Position numbers and translations under genes: made by a program. The notes under the pieces are model-generated. The model was not told the origin of the DNA, did no database searches, and saw only the letters and a list, made by a program, of their open reading frames with translations. 44,474 bases of DNA from Thalassospira sp. (GTDB taxonomy: Bacteria > Pseudomonadota > Alphaproteobacteria > Rhodospirillales > Thalassospiraceae), in contig NZ_PAQR01000021.1 of NCBI RefSeq assembly GCF_002709775.1, positions 1 to 44,474 of the forward strand, written 5' to 3'. Positions 26,570-36,165 of this stretch are shown piece by piece. Positions within the stretch are counted from its first letter, which is position 1. Each line of letters opens with the position of its first letter.

Positions 26570-27424
26570 ATGTTCTTGATCATTGGCTATATCGTCGTAA
26601 TCGGCTCTGTCCTGGGTGGCTATTTGCCACATGGCGACTTCGGAATTCTCATCCAACCCCTTGAAGTCCTGATCATTTTCGGGGCCGCATTTGGCGCCTA
26701 TCTCACGGCAAACCCGCTTGGCATTGTGAAAAAGTCTTTCACATATACCCTGCGCGCCATGAAGGGCCCGAAGAAGAAGGCCGCCTATCTGGAACTTCTG
26801 ATTTGCCTTTACGCGATTTTCCGTCTGGCCAAATCCAAGGGTGATCTCGCTCTTGAAAGCCACGTTGAAAACCCGGAAAGCTCAAGCCTGTTTTCCAACT
26901 TCCCGATGCTGATGAAAGATCATCATGCAATGGAATTCATGTGCGACTATCTCCGCCTGCTGACGCTCGGCACGACCAACTCCTATGAACTCGAAGCGGT
27001 GATGGATCAGGAACTCGAAACCCATCACGAGGAAGAGCACGCAGTCGCTGCTGCTGTCCAGACAGCTGGTGACGGTCTTCCCGCACTTGGCATTGTTGCT
27101 GCAGTTCTCGGCGTTATCGTCACCATGAGCTCGGTGACCGAACCGCCGGAAATTCTCGGTGGCCTGATTGCTGCGGCCCTTGTTGGTACCTTCCTTGGTA
27201 TTCTCGGCGCCTATGGCTTTGTCGGCCCGACCGCATCGATCATCAAAAACACCGTTGATGCCGATGGCAAGTATTTCGGCTGCATCAAGGCTGCATTGAT
27301 TGGCCATATGCAGGGTTATGCCCCGCAGGTCTCGGTGGAATTTGCGCGCAAGACCCTTCCGCATAACCTTCGGCCGAGCTTCAAGGAACTCGACGAGGCG
27401 CTCCAGGATGCGCCGACCGCTTAG
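26570..27424 (+). CDS. motA: Flagellar motor stator protein MotA
   Basis: A 284-residue inner-membrane protein with four hydrophobic segments (1-20, 29-47, about 165-185 and 200-220) and a large cytoplasmic loop, as in the long proteobacterial MotA class. The conserved prolines sit in GDGLPALGIVAAV and GFVGPTASII. With MotB it forms the proton-driven stator that turns the flagellum. GGAGA about nine bases upstream of the ATG is the ribosome site. motB follows after 39 bases on the same strand. No other flagellar genes are nearby. Confidence 0.96.
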   Translation: MFLIIGYIVVIGSVLGGYLPHGDFGILIQPLEVLIIFGAAFGAYLTANPLGIVKKSFTYTLRAMKGPKKKAAYLELLICLYAIFRLAKSKGDLALESHVENPESSSLFSNFPMLMKDHHAMEFMCDYLRLLTLGTTNSYELEAVMDQELETHHEEEHAVAAAVQTAGDGLPALGIVAAVLGVIVTMSSVTEPPEILGGLIAAALVGTFLGILGAYGFVGPTASIIKNTVDADGKYFGCIKAALIGHMQGYAPQVSVEFARKTLPHNLRPSFKELDEALQDAPTA

Positions 27425-27463
27425 TTCCACAAGCACGCTCTGGTTTAGAGGACACCGAAGTAA

Positions 27464-28420
27464 ATGCCAGATATCGTAATCAAAAAGATCAAGAAAGGCG
27501 GCCACGGGCATCATGGTGGTGCATGGAAAGTGGCCTATGCCGACTTTGTGACTGCGATGATGGCGTTCTTCCTGCTGCTCTGGTTGCTTTCAAGTGCGAC
27601 CGAGGAACAGCTGCAAGGCGTGTCCATGTACTTCACGCCCGAAACCATCTCGCAAAATGAATCCGGTTCTGGCGGATTGCTGGGCGGCACCAGCCTTGCC
27701 GAAGAAGGCTCCATGCGTTCCGAATTCGGATCCCCTACCATCAGCATGGATATCCCGCCGGTCGAAACGCCCGAGCAACGCGAAGCCATCCGTGTCGCCC
27801 AGATGGAAGAACAGGAATTCAACGAGGCACAGGAAGAACTCCTTAAGGCGATTGAAGCCAACGAGGAACTTCAGGGCCTTGAAAAGAACATCCGCATCGA
27901 GAATACCGACGAAGGCCTGCGCATCCAGATTCTTGATGAAGATGGTACTGCCATGTTCCCAAGCGGCAGTGCCACCATGGCCGAACATACCCGCCTTCTG
28001 CTTCAGCAAGTCGCGGCCGTAATCGAAAACATGCCGCAGGATGTCTCGATCGAAGGCCATACCGATGCGGTGCCGTTCAACCGAACGGATGGCTATTCGA
28101 ACTGGGAACTCTCGGCTGATCGCGCACTTGCCACCCGCCGCGCGCTTGAAGAAATGGGCCTTGAAACTGCCCGCTTTGCCAAGGTGGCCGGCCTGTCTGA
28201 TACCGATCCGCTCCTGCCCGAAGCACCGGAAAATGAAAGCAACCGCCGTATCAGCATCACCTTGCTGCGTGGTACCGGCGAGCGTTCCGAACTTGCAGGT
28301 GACGGCGAAAATAGTCCGGCTACACCAAACGGTGCTGCGCCCGCCGCCCCGGCAGCGCAACAACCAGCTCCGGGTGAAAACCAGCGCCGCCCGACTTTCT
28401 CGGTTCCATCGCAACAGTGA
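27464..28420 (+). CDS. motB: Flagellar motor stator protein MotB
   Basis: A 318-residue stator subunit. A basic N-terminus (MPDIVIKKIKKGGHGHHGG) is followed by a single membrane helix (about 28-46) starting at WKVAYADFVTAMMAFF, with the proton-carrying aspartate at D27. A periplasmic linker and an OmpA-type peptidoglycan-binding domain (about 150-275: IEGHTDAVPF, WELSADRALATRR, SNRRISITLL) follow, and then a low-complexity Pro/Ala/Gln tail. It anchors MotA to the cell wall and is co-transcribed with motA. Confidence 0.96.
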   Translation: MPDIVIKKIKKGGHGHHGGAWKVAYADFVTAMMAFFLLLWLLSSATEEQLQGVSMYFTPETISQNESGSGGLLGGTSLAEEGSMRSEFGSPTISMDIPPVETPEQREAIRVAQMEEQEFNEAQEELLKAIEANEELQGLEKNIRIENTDEGLRIQILDEDGTAMFPSGSATMAEHTRLLLQQVAAVIENMPQDVSIEGHTDAVPFNRTDGYSNWELSADRALATRRALEEMGLETARFAKVAGLSDTDPLLPEAPENESNRRISITLLRGTGERSELAGDGENSPATPNGAAPAAPAAQQPAPGENQRRPTFSVPSQQ

Positions 28421-28424
28421 TTTC

Positions 28425-28454
28425 GGGCACTGAATGAGAATTCAGTGCCCTTTT
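28425..28454 (+). terminator. Terminator of motAB
   Basis: Perfect 11-base stem GGGCACTGAAT/ATTCAGTGCCC (28425-28435 with 28440-28450), GAGA tetraloop, then TTTT; it begins five bases after the motB stop. Confidence 0.93.
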
Positions 28455-28539
28455 GCCCCTCAGGCCTTTAAACTGTCATAAATAGAACCTAATCTCATAA
28501 AGTAGTTCTTCTTGATGTGATCGGGACTGATCGGACCAA

Positions 28540-29286
28540 ATGACAGTTAATCAGCGGCGCCTGACCCAGCACTATTTCATGACCGCACCGATGCCGTGCC
28601 CCTATCTGCCCGGGCGGTTCGAACGCAAGCTGGTCACAGAACTCCGCGGGCCTGAGGCCAACAACGTCCATGATCTTCTGTCACGCGCCGGCTTCCGCCG
28701 CAGCCATTCCATCGCCTATCTTCCGGCATGTAGCGATTGCAATGCGTGCGTGCCCGTCCGGGTCTGCTGCGCGGAATTCACGCCAAGCCGCTCCTTCCGC
28801 CGCATCAAGAACAAGAACAGTGATCTTGTCCGCACCGTGATGCCGCCAACGGCAACACAGGAACAATATCAACTCTTTAGCACCTATCAGGATGCCCGCC
28901 ACGGCAATGGCGATATGGCGCGTATGGATGCACGCGATTACCGCGCGATGATCGAAGACAGCACGGTAGAAACCTCGATCTTCGAATATCGCCGCGCGGA
29001 TGACAGTCTGATTGCGGTCGCCTTGGTCGATATTCTCGCCGATGGCTTGTCGGCTGTTTACAGCTTCTTTGATCCGGCCGAAGACCGCCGCGGTCTTGGC
29101 ACCTATATTGTTCTTGATCTGATCGACGAGGCCAAAATGCTGTCGCTGCCGCACATCTATCTGGGCTACTGGATCGGTGATTGCCGCAAGATGTCTTACA
29201 AGATGCGCTTCCAGCCGCTTGAGGGTTTCCGCGATGGCCAGTGGATCCGTATGGAAGACGCCGAAAACGGCGGTGGATCGGACTGA
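28540..29286 (+). CDS. bpt: Aspartate/glutamate leucyltransferase (bacterial arginyl-tRNA-protein transferase family)
   Basis: A 248-residue N-end-rule enzyme that transfers leucine from Leu-tRNA to proteins with N-terminal Asp or Glu, marking them for ClpAP. The N-terminal ATE domain has FMTAPMPCPYLPGRFERKL (14-32) and the cysteine cluster YLPACSDCNACVPVRV (near 61-76). The C-terminal GNAT-like domain includes VYSFFDP, RRGLGTYIVLDLI, and LPHIYLGYWIGDCRKMSYKMRF with its conserved CxKMxYK-type motif. Length matches the bacterial Bpt group rather than the eukaryotic ATE1. The ribosome site is weak. It is monocistronic. Confidence 0.94.
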   Translation: MTVNQRRLTQHYFMTAPMPCPYLPGRFERKLVTELRGPEANNVHDLLSRAGFRRSHSIAYLPACSDCNACVPVRVCCAEFTPSRSFRRIKNKNSDLVRTVMPPTATQEQYQLFSTYQDARHGNGDMARMDARDYRAMIEDSTVETSIFEYRRADDSLIAVALVDILADGLSAVYSFFDPAEDRRGLGTYIVLDLIDEAKMLSLPHIYLGYWIGDCRKMSYKMRFQPLEGFRDGQWIRMEDAENGGGSD

Positions 29287-29403
29287 CAGCGCCAAAACGC
29301 CGTCAAAATCCGACAGTTACATTCCCCAATTAGACTAAAGTCCTAGAAAACAACTCGATCCTCGGTTGCCTGCCTGTAAAGACGCATATAAGCTGCGGTT
29401 CAT

Positions 29404-29423
29404 AGCCGGAAAACCGGCTTTTA
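29404..29423 (+). terminator. Small hairpin before the TRAP binding-protein gene
   Basis: AGCCGG-AAAA-CCGGCT followed by TTTTA, 118 bases after the bpt stop and 42 before the next ATG. It may be the bpt terminator or a weak attenuator in the TRAP leader. Confidence 0.45.
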
Positions 29424-29464
29424 CAGATAAATCATGAGCTTGCATCTTTGGGAGGTTGTAACCA

Positions 29465-30559
29465 ATGAAACGTCGCCAATTTCTTTCCGGCGCTGCCGTA
29501 GCAGGTGCGACTGCTGCCGCCGCGTCAACTTTCGCCAAACCGGCCATTGCACAGGACGTCCGTGAATGGCGCCTTGTCACCACTTGGCCGAAAAACTTCC
29601 CGGGCCTTGGCACCGGTGCGAACCTTCTGGCTGAATACATCACCAAGGCATCCGAAGGTCGTCTGAAAGTGACCGTTTTCGGCGCTGGTGAAATTGTTCC
29701 GGCATTCGAAGCTGTTGACGCTGTTGGCAACGGCACCGTCGAAATGGGCCACGGCGCGCCTTACTACTGGAAAGGCAAGGTTGACGCGACCCAGTATATC
29801 GCGGCAATGCCGTTCGGCCTGAACGCGCAGGAACAGAACGCATGGTTCCAGTGGGGCGGCGGTCAGGAACTGGCAGACAAGGTCTATGCCGAACTGAACT
29901 GTAAGTTCTTCCCGTCAGGCAACACCGGCACCCAGATGGGTGGTTGGTTCAACAAGGAAATGAACACCATTGACGACTATAAAGGTCTGAAAATGCGTAT
30001 TCCGGGCCTCGGTGGCGAAGTTGTCAAAGCCGCTGGCGCTAACGTTGTGAACCTTCCCGGCGGCGAAATTCCGCCGGCACTGCAGTCGGGCGCGATTGAC
30101 GCGACCGAGTGGGTTGGTCCGTACAACGATTTGGCATTTGGCCTCTATAAATCGGCGAAATACTACTACTACCCGGGCTGGCACGAGCCGGCGACCGTTC
30201 TCGACAACTTCATCAACCTCGATGCATGGAATGCACTCCCGGATGATCTGAAAGCCATTGTCGAGCAGGCCAACCGCGCTGTGAACCAGATGGTTCTGTC
30301 CGAGTTCACCGCCCGTAACGTTCAGGCCCTTGATACCCTGCGCAACAAACATGGTGTTGATGTCCGTCCGTTCTCCGACGACATTCTGACCAACCTTGGC
30401 AAACTGTCCGGTGAAGTTCTGCGTGACCTCGTTGCGTCGAACCCGCTGTCGCAGGAAGTCTTCGAAAGCCTGGTACAGTTCCGTACCCAGTCGATCGCTT
30501 GGTCGAAATTCTCGGAATCGGCATTCGCACAAGCCCGTGTCCTGCCGTTCAAATACTAA
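29465..30559 (+). CDS. TRAP transporter periplasmic binding protein (TakP-like, 2-oxoacid type)
   Basis: A 364-residue DctP-family binding protein. The N-terminus is a twin-arginine signal peptide (MKRRQFLSGAAVAG, ending near PAIAQ at residue 30), so it is probably exported folded by Tat. The mature part begins WRLVTTWPKNFPGLGTGAN and carries the conserved MRIPGLGGEV arginine and the AIDATEWVGPYND block with the ligand-contacting Trp and Asp, as in TakP-type 2-oxoacid binders. A strong GGAGG site lies nine bases upstream. The Q and M membrane subunits are encoded convergently downstream, which is unusual. Confidence 0.9.
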   Translation: MKRRQFLSGAAVAGATAAAASTFAKPAIAQDVREWRLVTTWPKNFPGLGTGANLLAEYITKASEGRLKVTVFGAGEIVPAFEAVDAVGNGTVEMGHGAPYYWKGKVDATQYIAAMPFGLNAQEQNAWFQWGGGQELADKVYAELNCKFFPSGNTGTQMGGWFNKEMNTIDDYKGLKMRIPGLGGEVVKAAGANVVNLPGGEIPPALQSGAIDATEWVGPYNDLAFGLYKSAKYYYYPGWHEPATVLDNFINLDAWNALPDDLKAIVEQANRAVNQMVLSEFTARNVQALDTLRNKHGVDVRPFSDDILTNLGKLSGEVLRDLVASNPLSQEVFESLVQFRTQSIAWSKFSESAFAQARVLPFKY

Positions 30560-30582
30560 GTTCTCCGGTTTCGGAAACGACC

Positions 30583-30610
30583 AAGGGCTGGCATCTGCCA
30601 GCCCTTTTTA
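30583..30610 (+). terminator. Terminator of the TRAP binding-protein gene
   Basis: Perfect 10-base stem AAGGGCTGGC/GCCAGCCCTT (30583-30592 with 30597-30606), ATCT loop, then TTTAT. Confidence 0.92.
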
Positions 30611-30651
30611 TTTGTGCCCTGCCCCAACTGCTAAGAACGCACACCGATACG

Positions 30652-30681
30652 AAAAAAGGCACCCGGTTCGGGTGCCTTTTT
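30652..30681. terminator. Second terminator, serving the TRAP QM transcript
   Basis: Stem of 13 pairs AAAAAGGCACCCG/CGGGTGCCTTTTT (30653-30665 with 30669-30681) and a three-base loop, with T-tracts in both directions. It lies 22 bases beyond the leftward DctM stop. Confidence 0.92.
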
Positions 30682-30703
30682 ACTTAAAGCAATGTCGTTC
30701 CGC

Positions 30704-32077
30704 TTAGAACAGGATGCTCGGAAGCCAGGTTGCCAGCCACGGGAAGGCCGCGACAAGGCACAGGCCCAGCATCTGAATGATCACGAACGGAATGATACCG
30801 CGATAGATATCAAGCGTCTTGATCGCAGCCGGTGCCACACCGCGCAGATAGAACAGCGCAAAGCCGAATGGCGGCGTCAGGAAGCTGGTCTGCAGGTTGA
30901 TGGCAATCATCACACCAAGCCAAACCGGATCAACATCAAGTTTCAGCAGGATCGGGCCGACAATCGGGATCACCACAAAGACGATCTCGATAAAGTCGAG
31001 GAAGAAGCCCATGAAGAACATGAGCAACATCACGACCAGCATCGCGCTGAACACACCACCCGGAAGGTTGTGCAGAAGCTCTTCCACCAGATGATCACCA
31101 CCAAGGCCACGGAACACCAGCGAGAACACCGACGCACCCAGCAGGATGACAAACACCATCGCGCTGACCTGAACCGTCTGGCGCACAACATGGCGCATGA
31201 CGGCCATATCAAGGCGCTTATAGAACGCTGCCAGGATGGTCGCACCGACCGAACCGAATGCCGCAGATTCCGTCGGCGTTGCAATCCCGGTCAGGATCGA
31301 GCCCAGAACAGCCACAATCAGCAATGCCGGCGGCAGCAACGCACGCAGAACTTCGCCCCACAGGCCTTCCGGACGTTTGCCTTCAACCAGTGCCGGTGCA
31401 GATTCCGGATCGATCAGCGACTTGATGATGACCCAGCCGATATAAAGCCCGACCAGCATCAGCCCCGGAATGAAGGCACCTGCAAACAGGTCCATCACCG
31501 AAATCGGCTCCGGCGCCCAGTTGCCCAGCGAACGCTGCGCTTCGGCATAGGCCCCCTGCAGGATATCGCCCAGCAGGACCAGAACGATCGACGGCGGAAT
31601 GATCTGACCAAGCGTACCCGATGCACAAATCACACCGGTCGACAATTTGGGATCATATCCGGCCTTCTGCATCGCCGGCAGGCTCAGCAGACCCATGGTG
31701 ACAACCGTCGCACCGACAATACCGGTGGAGGCCGCCAGCAACATGCCGACAATCACGACCGAAATACCAAGACCGCCACGCATGGTGCCAAACAGCATGC
31801 CCATGGTGGTCAGAAGCTTCTCGGCGATCCGCGCGCGTTCAAGCATCACGCCCATGAACACGAACAGCGGGATCGCAACATAAAGCTCGTTGGTCATCAC
31901 ACCGAAATAGCGTGACGGCAAGGAGCCCAGAAGCGGCATATCGAATGTGCCCATGGCATTGCCAATAAGCGCAAAAGCAAGACCGGTGCCCGCAAGCGAG
32001 AAGGCAACCGGAAAACCAAGAAGAAGTACGCCGCACGCAACGGCGAACATTACCAGGCTAAGAATTTCCCCCGACAT
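30704..32077 (-). CDS. TRAP transporter large permease subunit (DctM/TakM family)
   Basis: A 457-residue inner-membrane protein with about 12-13 helices. It shows PLFVFMGVMLERARIAEKL, the first hairpin motif GMLLAASTGIVGATVVTMG, SGTLGQIIPPSIVLVLLGD, and GIATPTESAAFGSVGA. The second hairpin region is MFFMGFFLDFIEIVFVVIP (near 356-374), then INLQTSFLTPPFGFALFYLRGV. The sequence type is that often labelled mannitol/chloroaromatic compound, which includes TakM for 2-oxoacids. Its ATG overlaps the DctQ stop by one base (TGATG). It carries the sodium-coupled transport function. Confidence 0.92.
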   Translation of the reverse strand: MSGEILSLVMFAVACGVLLLGFPVAFSLAGTGLAFALIGNAMGTFDMPLLGSLPSRYFGVMTNELYVAIPLFVFMGVMLERARIAEKLLTTMGMLFGTMRGGLGISVVIVGMLLAASTGIVGATVVTMGLLSLPAMQKAGYDPKLSTGVICASGTLGQIIPPSIVLVLLGDILQGAYAEAQRSLGNWAPEPISVMDLFAGAFIPGLMLVGLYIGWVIIKSLIDPESAPALVEGKRPEGLWGEVLRALLPPALLIVAVLGSILTGIATPTESAAFGSVGATILAAFYKRLDMAVMRHVVRQTVQVSAMVFVILLGASVFSLVFRGLGGDHLVEELLHNLPGGVFSAMLVVMLLMFFMGFFLDFIEIVFVVIPIVGPILLKLDVDPVWLGVMIAINLQTSFLTPPFGFALFYLRGVAPAAIKTLDIYRGIIPFVIIQMLGLCLVAAFPWLATWLPSILF

Positions 32078-32622
32078 CAGACGCCCTCGTGCTCTTCTTC
32101 TTTGATTTCAAATTCTTTGTGACCCGCAAGAACCAGAATGCTGCGCGCTGCCAGTGACAGCCCCTGCAGCAGCATCAGGACACAAAAGACCAGGATCACG
32201 GACTTATAAAGAAACAGTCCCGGAAGACCGCCGGTTTCGTGTGACCCTTCCAGACGGTGCCAGCTGGTGACAACGTAGGGATAGCTGTACATCAGGATCA
32301 TGATGACCACCGGCGCCAGCAGGAAGACGGACCCGAACAGATCCACCCATGCCTTGTAGCGCGGCGAAGCCGGACGATAAAACACGTCAACGCGCACATG
32401 ACCACCATGCAGCAGCGTATAACCGGCACCAACCATGAACATGATGCCATACAGCCACATATAGCTTTCCTGCATCGATACCCAGCCAACCGCAAAGCCA
32501 TAACGCAATGTGGCCACCAAGAACGTGATCACCACCATGGGGATCACCAGCCAGGCTATTCCGCGTCCGATCCAGTCATTCAGACCGTCGATCACACGGA
32601 CGAAATTTCCGAGAAATCTCAC
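32077..32622 (-). CDS. TRAP transporter small permease subunit (DctQ/TakQ family)
   Basis: A 181-residue protein with four membrane helices (about 17-40, 51-70, 92-113 and 138-158) and a charged C-terminus (GHKEFEIKEEEHEGV). The QESYMWLYGIMFMVGAGYTLLHGGHVRVDVFY block is typical of DctQ. The start is a GTG at 32622 with GGGAG six bases upstream. It partners DctM in one transcript and should dock the TakP-like binding protein encoded convergently nearby. Confidence 0.9.
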   Translation of the reverse strand: MRFLGNFVRVIDGLNDWIGRGIAWLVIPMVVITFLVATLRYGFAVGWVSMQESYMWLYGIMFMVGAGYTLLHGGHVRVDVFYRPASPRYKAWVDLFGSVFLLAPVVIMILMYSYPYVVTSWHRLEGSHETGGLPGLFLYKSVILVFCVLMLLQGLSLAARSILVLAGHKEFEIKEEEHEGV

Positions 32623-32805
32623 TTTTCACTCCCAAGCCCTTTTTGAATCTCACAGGAAAATTGCGGGCTTCCTGCTTAACAGGTTGGGAAGTTACATATT
32701 AACCACCTAAAACGCTATATCTTTTGCACCGAAATCCGCCCATTTCTGCCGGGAAATGCAACAAATGGTAGCCCGTGCATCATTTTTCGCCATCCGGGCA
32801 AAGAA

Positions 32806-32836
32806 AAAGCCGGATGGCTTGGCACCATCCGGCTTT
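32806..32836 (-). terminator. Terminator of parC
   Basis: Perfect 12-base stem AAAGCCGGATGG/CCATCCGGCTTT (32806-32817 with 32825-32836) and a seven-base loop; leftward it is followed by TTCTTT. It begins 22 bases after the parC stop. Confidence 0.9.
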
Positions 32837-32858
32837 CACAAACATGTTTTAACGCCCG

Positions 32859-35102
32859 TTACTCGAACTTGTTCGATCGCGGGAACCCGTTCGGCGGCAG
32901 GCGCCCGGCCCCGGCACGCTTGCCAATCCATTCGGCAAGCTCGGTCACGGTGCGGGTACGTCCTTCGCTGCCACCCATGGTCCAGCTAAGGCCGTCTTCA
33001 AGGTTAAACAGCATCAGGTCGGAAAGACCGCCCTGACGATATTTCTGCAAGATCACACCACGGCCACGCGTCATTTCCGGAATCTCGGAGACCGGATAAA
33101 TCAGAAGCTTGCGGTTATCGCCCAGAACGGCGACATGATCATGCTCGACCGGCTCGAAGATCTTGGCGACCTCGCCGGCGCCAAGGTTAAGTACCTGCTT
33201 GCCGTTCTTGGTCTGCGCGACCACTTCTTTCTCGGCCACCAGGAAGCCACGCCCACCGGAACTTGCCACCAGAAGGTTGCGACCATCCTTGTGAATGACC
33301 ATCGAAACGATGTCATGTTCCTGTGGCAGATCAATGGAAAGACGGATCGGCTCCCCATGGCCACGGCCACCCGGCAGCTTGTCACACGACATGGTGTAAC
33401 AACGACCCGCCGTCGACAGGATCAGAAGCTTGTCGGTCGTGAAGCCCTTGATCGCAAAGCGATGCTCGTCACCGTCCTTGAATTTAAGGTCGCTGACATC
33501 GGCAACATGGCCCTTAAGCGCACGGACCCAGCCCATTTTCGAACAGATCACCGTAATCGGTTCACGTTCGATCAGCGCTTCAAGCGGCACTTCGATTTCT
33601 TCCGGCGCATCGCCAATCTCGGTGCGGCGCTTGCCAATGGCGGTTTTCTTGCCAAAGTTCTCGCGCATCTGCTCGATTTCGTCGCGGATCTTTTCCCAAC
33701 GCAGGCTTTCGCTGGCCAGAAGCGCCTCAAGGCCTTCTTTTTCTTCGGTCAGTTTGGCGTGCTCGTTCTTGATTTCCATCTCTTCGAGCTTGCGCAAAGA
33801 CCGCAAACGCATGTTCAGGATCGCATCGGCCTGCACTTCCGTCAGGTCGAACGCCTTCATCAACGCGTTCTTTGGCTCATCCTCAAAGCGGATGATGCGG
33901 ATCACTTCATCAAGGTTGAGATAGGCAACAAGATAGCCTTCCAACACTTCAAGACGATGATTGATCTTCGCCAGTCGATGGTTGGAACGACGGATCAGAA
34001 CGTCCTGACGGTGCGCAAGGAACGCGCGCAACACTTCGCGCAGGTTCATCACCCGCGGGGTGTTATCGGCATCCAGAACGTTCATGTTCAAGCCGAACCG
34101 GATTTCCAGTTCGGTATTCTTGAACAGCATTTCCATCAGATGTTCCGGCTCGACCGCGCGGGTACGCGGCTCAAGCACAAGACGGATGATATCGGTCGAT
34201 TCATCGCGCACATCATTCAGAAGCGGCAATTTCTTTGCCACCATAAGATCGGCGATGCGCTCAACCAGCTTGGCTTTCTGAACCTGATAGGGAATTTCAG
34301 TGATCACGACCTGATAAAGGCCATGGCTCAGCTTCTCGACTTCCCATTTCGCGCGCAGGCGGAATGAACCACGCCCCGTGGCATAGGCTTCAAGAATGTT
34401 TTCGCGCGGCTCGACCAGAACACCACCGGTCGGGAAATCCGGGCCCGGAACGCAACGTACAAGCTGCGCGATCGAGGTTTCCGGATCATCAATCAGCTTG
34501 ATCAGGCCAGCACACAACTCGCCTGCGTTATGCGGCGGAATGTTGGTCGCCATACCCACGGCAATACCGGCCGCACCATTGGCCAGAAGGTTCGGGAAGG
34601 CCGCCGGCATGACAACCGGTTCCTTTTCCTCGCCATCATAGGTCGGGCGGAAATCAACGGCATCCTCGTCAAGGCCATCCATAAGCGCTGCGGCAATTGC
34701 CGTCATGCGGGCCTCGGTATAACGCATCGCTGCCGCGTTATCGCCGTCAATGTTGCCGAAGTTGCCCTGACCATCGACCAGCGGATAACGAACCGCAAAG
34801 TCCTGTGCCAGACGCACAAGGGCATCGTAAACCGACTGATCACCATGCGGGTGATACTTACCGATCACGTCACCGACCACACGTGCGCACTTCTTGAACC
34901 CCTGCTCCGGGTTCAGTTTAAGCTGACGCATGGCGTAAAGAAGACGACGGTGCACAGGCTTGAGGCCATCACGCACATCAGGCAGGGAACGCGACATGAT
35001 CGTCGACATCGCATAGGCGAGATATCGCTCGCTTAGCGCGTCGGCAAGGCGGGTTTCCCTGATTTGTCCGGCACCTGCCGGATCGGAAGTCTTGGTGCTC
35101 AT
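32859..35102 (-). CDS. parC: DNA topoisomerase IV subunit A
   Basis: A 747-residue type IIA topoisomerase subunit that decatenates daughter chromosomes with ParE. The breakage-reunion domain has the catalytic tyrosine Y128 in [12 protein letters not shown] and [14 protein letters not shown] (109-122). The C-terminal beta-pinwheel (about 500-747) has the [19 protein letters not shown] linker and lacks the GyrA box, supporting ParC over GyrA. In the quinolone region the sequence is [12 protein letters not shown] (82-93): the position of E. coli S80 is Q89 and that of E84 is D93. The ribosome site is weak. It is monocistronic, 136 bases after recO. Confidence 0.95.
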   Translation of the reverse strand: MSTKTSDPAGAGQIRETRLADALSERYLAYAMSTIMSRSLPDVRDGLKPVHRRLLYAMRQLKLNPEQGFKKCARVVGDVIGKYHPHGDQSVYDALVRLAQDFAVRYPLVDGQGNFGNIDGDNAAAMRYTEARMTAIAAALMDGLDEDAVDFRPTYDGEEKEPVVMPAAFPNLLANGAAGIAVGMATNIPPHNAGELCAGLIKLIDDPETSIAQLVRCVPGPDFPTGGVLVEPRENILEAYATGRGSFRLRAKWEVEKLSHGLYQVVITEIPYQVQKAKLVERIADLMVAKKLPLLNDVRDESTDIIRLVLEPRTRAVEPEHLMEMLFKNTELEIRFGLNMNVLDADNTPRVMNLREVLRAFLAHRQDVLIRRSNHRLAKINHRLEVLEGYLVAYLNLDEVIRIIRFEDEPKNALMKAFDLTEVQADAILNMRLRSLRKLEEMEIKNEHAKLTEEKEGLEALLASESLRWEKIRDEIEQMRENFGKKTAIGKRRTEIGDAPEEIEVPLEALIEREPITVICSKMGWVRALKGHVADVSDLKFKDGDEHRFAIKGFTTDKLLILSTAGRCYTMSCDKLPGGRGHGEPIRLSIDLPQEHDIVSMVIHKDGRNLLVASSGGRGFLVAEKEVVAQTKNGKQVLNLGAGEVAKIFEPVEHDHVAVLGDNRKLLIYPVSEIPEMTRGRGVILQKYRQGGLSDLMLFNLEDGLSWTMGGSEGRTRTVTELAEWIGKRAGAGRLPPNGFPRSNKFE

Positions 35103-35238
35103 GAACGATTTTTCTTGTTGCTTGTCAAAATGGACATGTGCAAGTGCGTTCGGAACCGAACACCTTACGTTATTGGCAACATACTACGCCGGGCATGGTC
35201 TTGGTCAACATATGGCGCACAAATTGCCGAATTTATTT

Positions 35239-35988
35239 TTATTCGCCGATATCGGCCCGCCAGACATGACTGACAAGCCGGTCGCGTGCGGCCACGGGTT
35301 TAACCCCCTTGGCCTCGAAAATATCGCGATGAATGAAAAACCCGGTCAGCTTCAACCCATCACGAAACTGCTCGCTTAACGGCATTTCCTTACGCGATGG
35401 TGCCGCCCGTCCAGACGCCAGAAAGGCCGGCAACGGTAACATCCGATCGCGATAGGCATTCCCGGATGCCTCGCCCACGGCACGCCCGCTTTTGGGGGAC
35501 ACATAGGCAAGGTTTTCGGTTTCATCGGTCGCGGCACACCGATCCAGCGCAAGCCCATAGCCAAGCTCTTCCAGCAACCCGACTTCCCACCGGATATAGG
35601 CAGGCAACCACTGCTCGCTCTTAAGCGCACTCATCAGTGCGACAGTGCCATGATAAAGGTCGGGATGGGCTTCGCGTTCTGGCAAGGTTGCATCAAGCAT
35701 CGCACAGGCCGAACTCATCGCCATCAGCGGCCCGGCATGGAGCAACAAATCAGCGGCATGTGCCCCGGTCAGCTCACAGCGAAATTGCCCCAGATGTTCG
35801 GCCAACCGGGCCGACCACCCCACCCTGACCTCGTTTCCGGGTTCAAGGGTGCCACGCATTGATTTGCTGGTTGCGCCGCGCACCAGACCGGCATGGCGGC
35901 CATAATCACGGGTCAGAACGGAAAGACGGACCGAGTTTTCGCCCAGCTTGCGTGTCGAAAGAACGATACCGTCATCCCGCCAATCCAT
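35239..35988 (-). CDS. recO: DNA repair protein RecO
   Basis: A 249-residue RecFOR-pathway protein that helps load RecA on SSB-coated DNA. It begins MDWRDDGIVLSTRKLGENSVRLSVLTRD, the usual RecO start with an OB fold (about 1-80), followed by a helical domain (GTVALMSALKSEQWLPAYIRWEVGLLEELGYGLALDRC). The zinc-ribbon cysteines of some RecO proteins are mostly absent here. The start codon is nine bases after the stop of a 55-codon gene, whose stop overlaps the TAAGG ribosome site, so translation is linked to the upstream membrane-protein genes. Confidence 0.94.
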   Translation of the reverse strand: MDWRDDGIVLSTRKLGENSVRLSVLTRDYGRHAGLVRGATSKSMRGTLEPGNEVRVGWSARLAEHLGQFRCELTGAHAADLLLHAGPLMAMSSACAMLDATLPEREAHPDLYHGTVALMSALKSEQWLPAYIRWEVGLLEELGYGLALDRCAATDETENLAYVSPKSGRAVGEASGNAYRDRMLPLPAFLASGRAAPSRKEMPLSEQFRDGLKLTGFFIHRDIFEAKGVKPVAARDRLVSHVWRADIGE

Positions 35989-35997
35989 CCGCGTACC

Positions 35998-36165
35998 TTA
36001 GAAAAAGCCGCTGGGTACGATCAGGCGGGTTACCAAGAAGAAAAACCCGAGCAGGCAGGACGCCAGACTGAACAAGGCAATCCCGAAAACCACCTTGCGC
36101 AGGATCGGACGGTTCGGGATTTCGTCGATGGCATCGGTCAGTGGGTCATTGGAATTATTCGTCAT
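35998..36165 (-). CDS. Tiny single-helix membrane protein upstream of recO
   Basis: A 55-residue protein, too short for most gene finders: MTNNSNDPLTDAIDEIPNRP, then ILRKVVFGIALFSLASC and a hydrophobic stretch to VTRLIVPSGFF. One membrane helix (about 26-48) is predicted, with an acidic, probably cytoplasmic N-terminus. It is well supported by context: its ATG overlaps the preceding stop by one base (TGATG), GGAGG lies eight bases upstream, and its stop forms part of the recO ribosome site. I do not recognise a family; function unknown. Confidence 0.75.
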   Translation of the reverse strand: MTNNSNDPLTDAIDEIPNRPILRKVVFGIALFSLASCLLGFFFLVTRLIVPSGFF

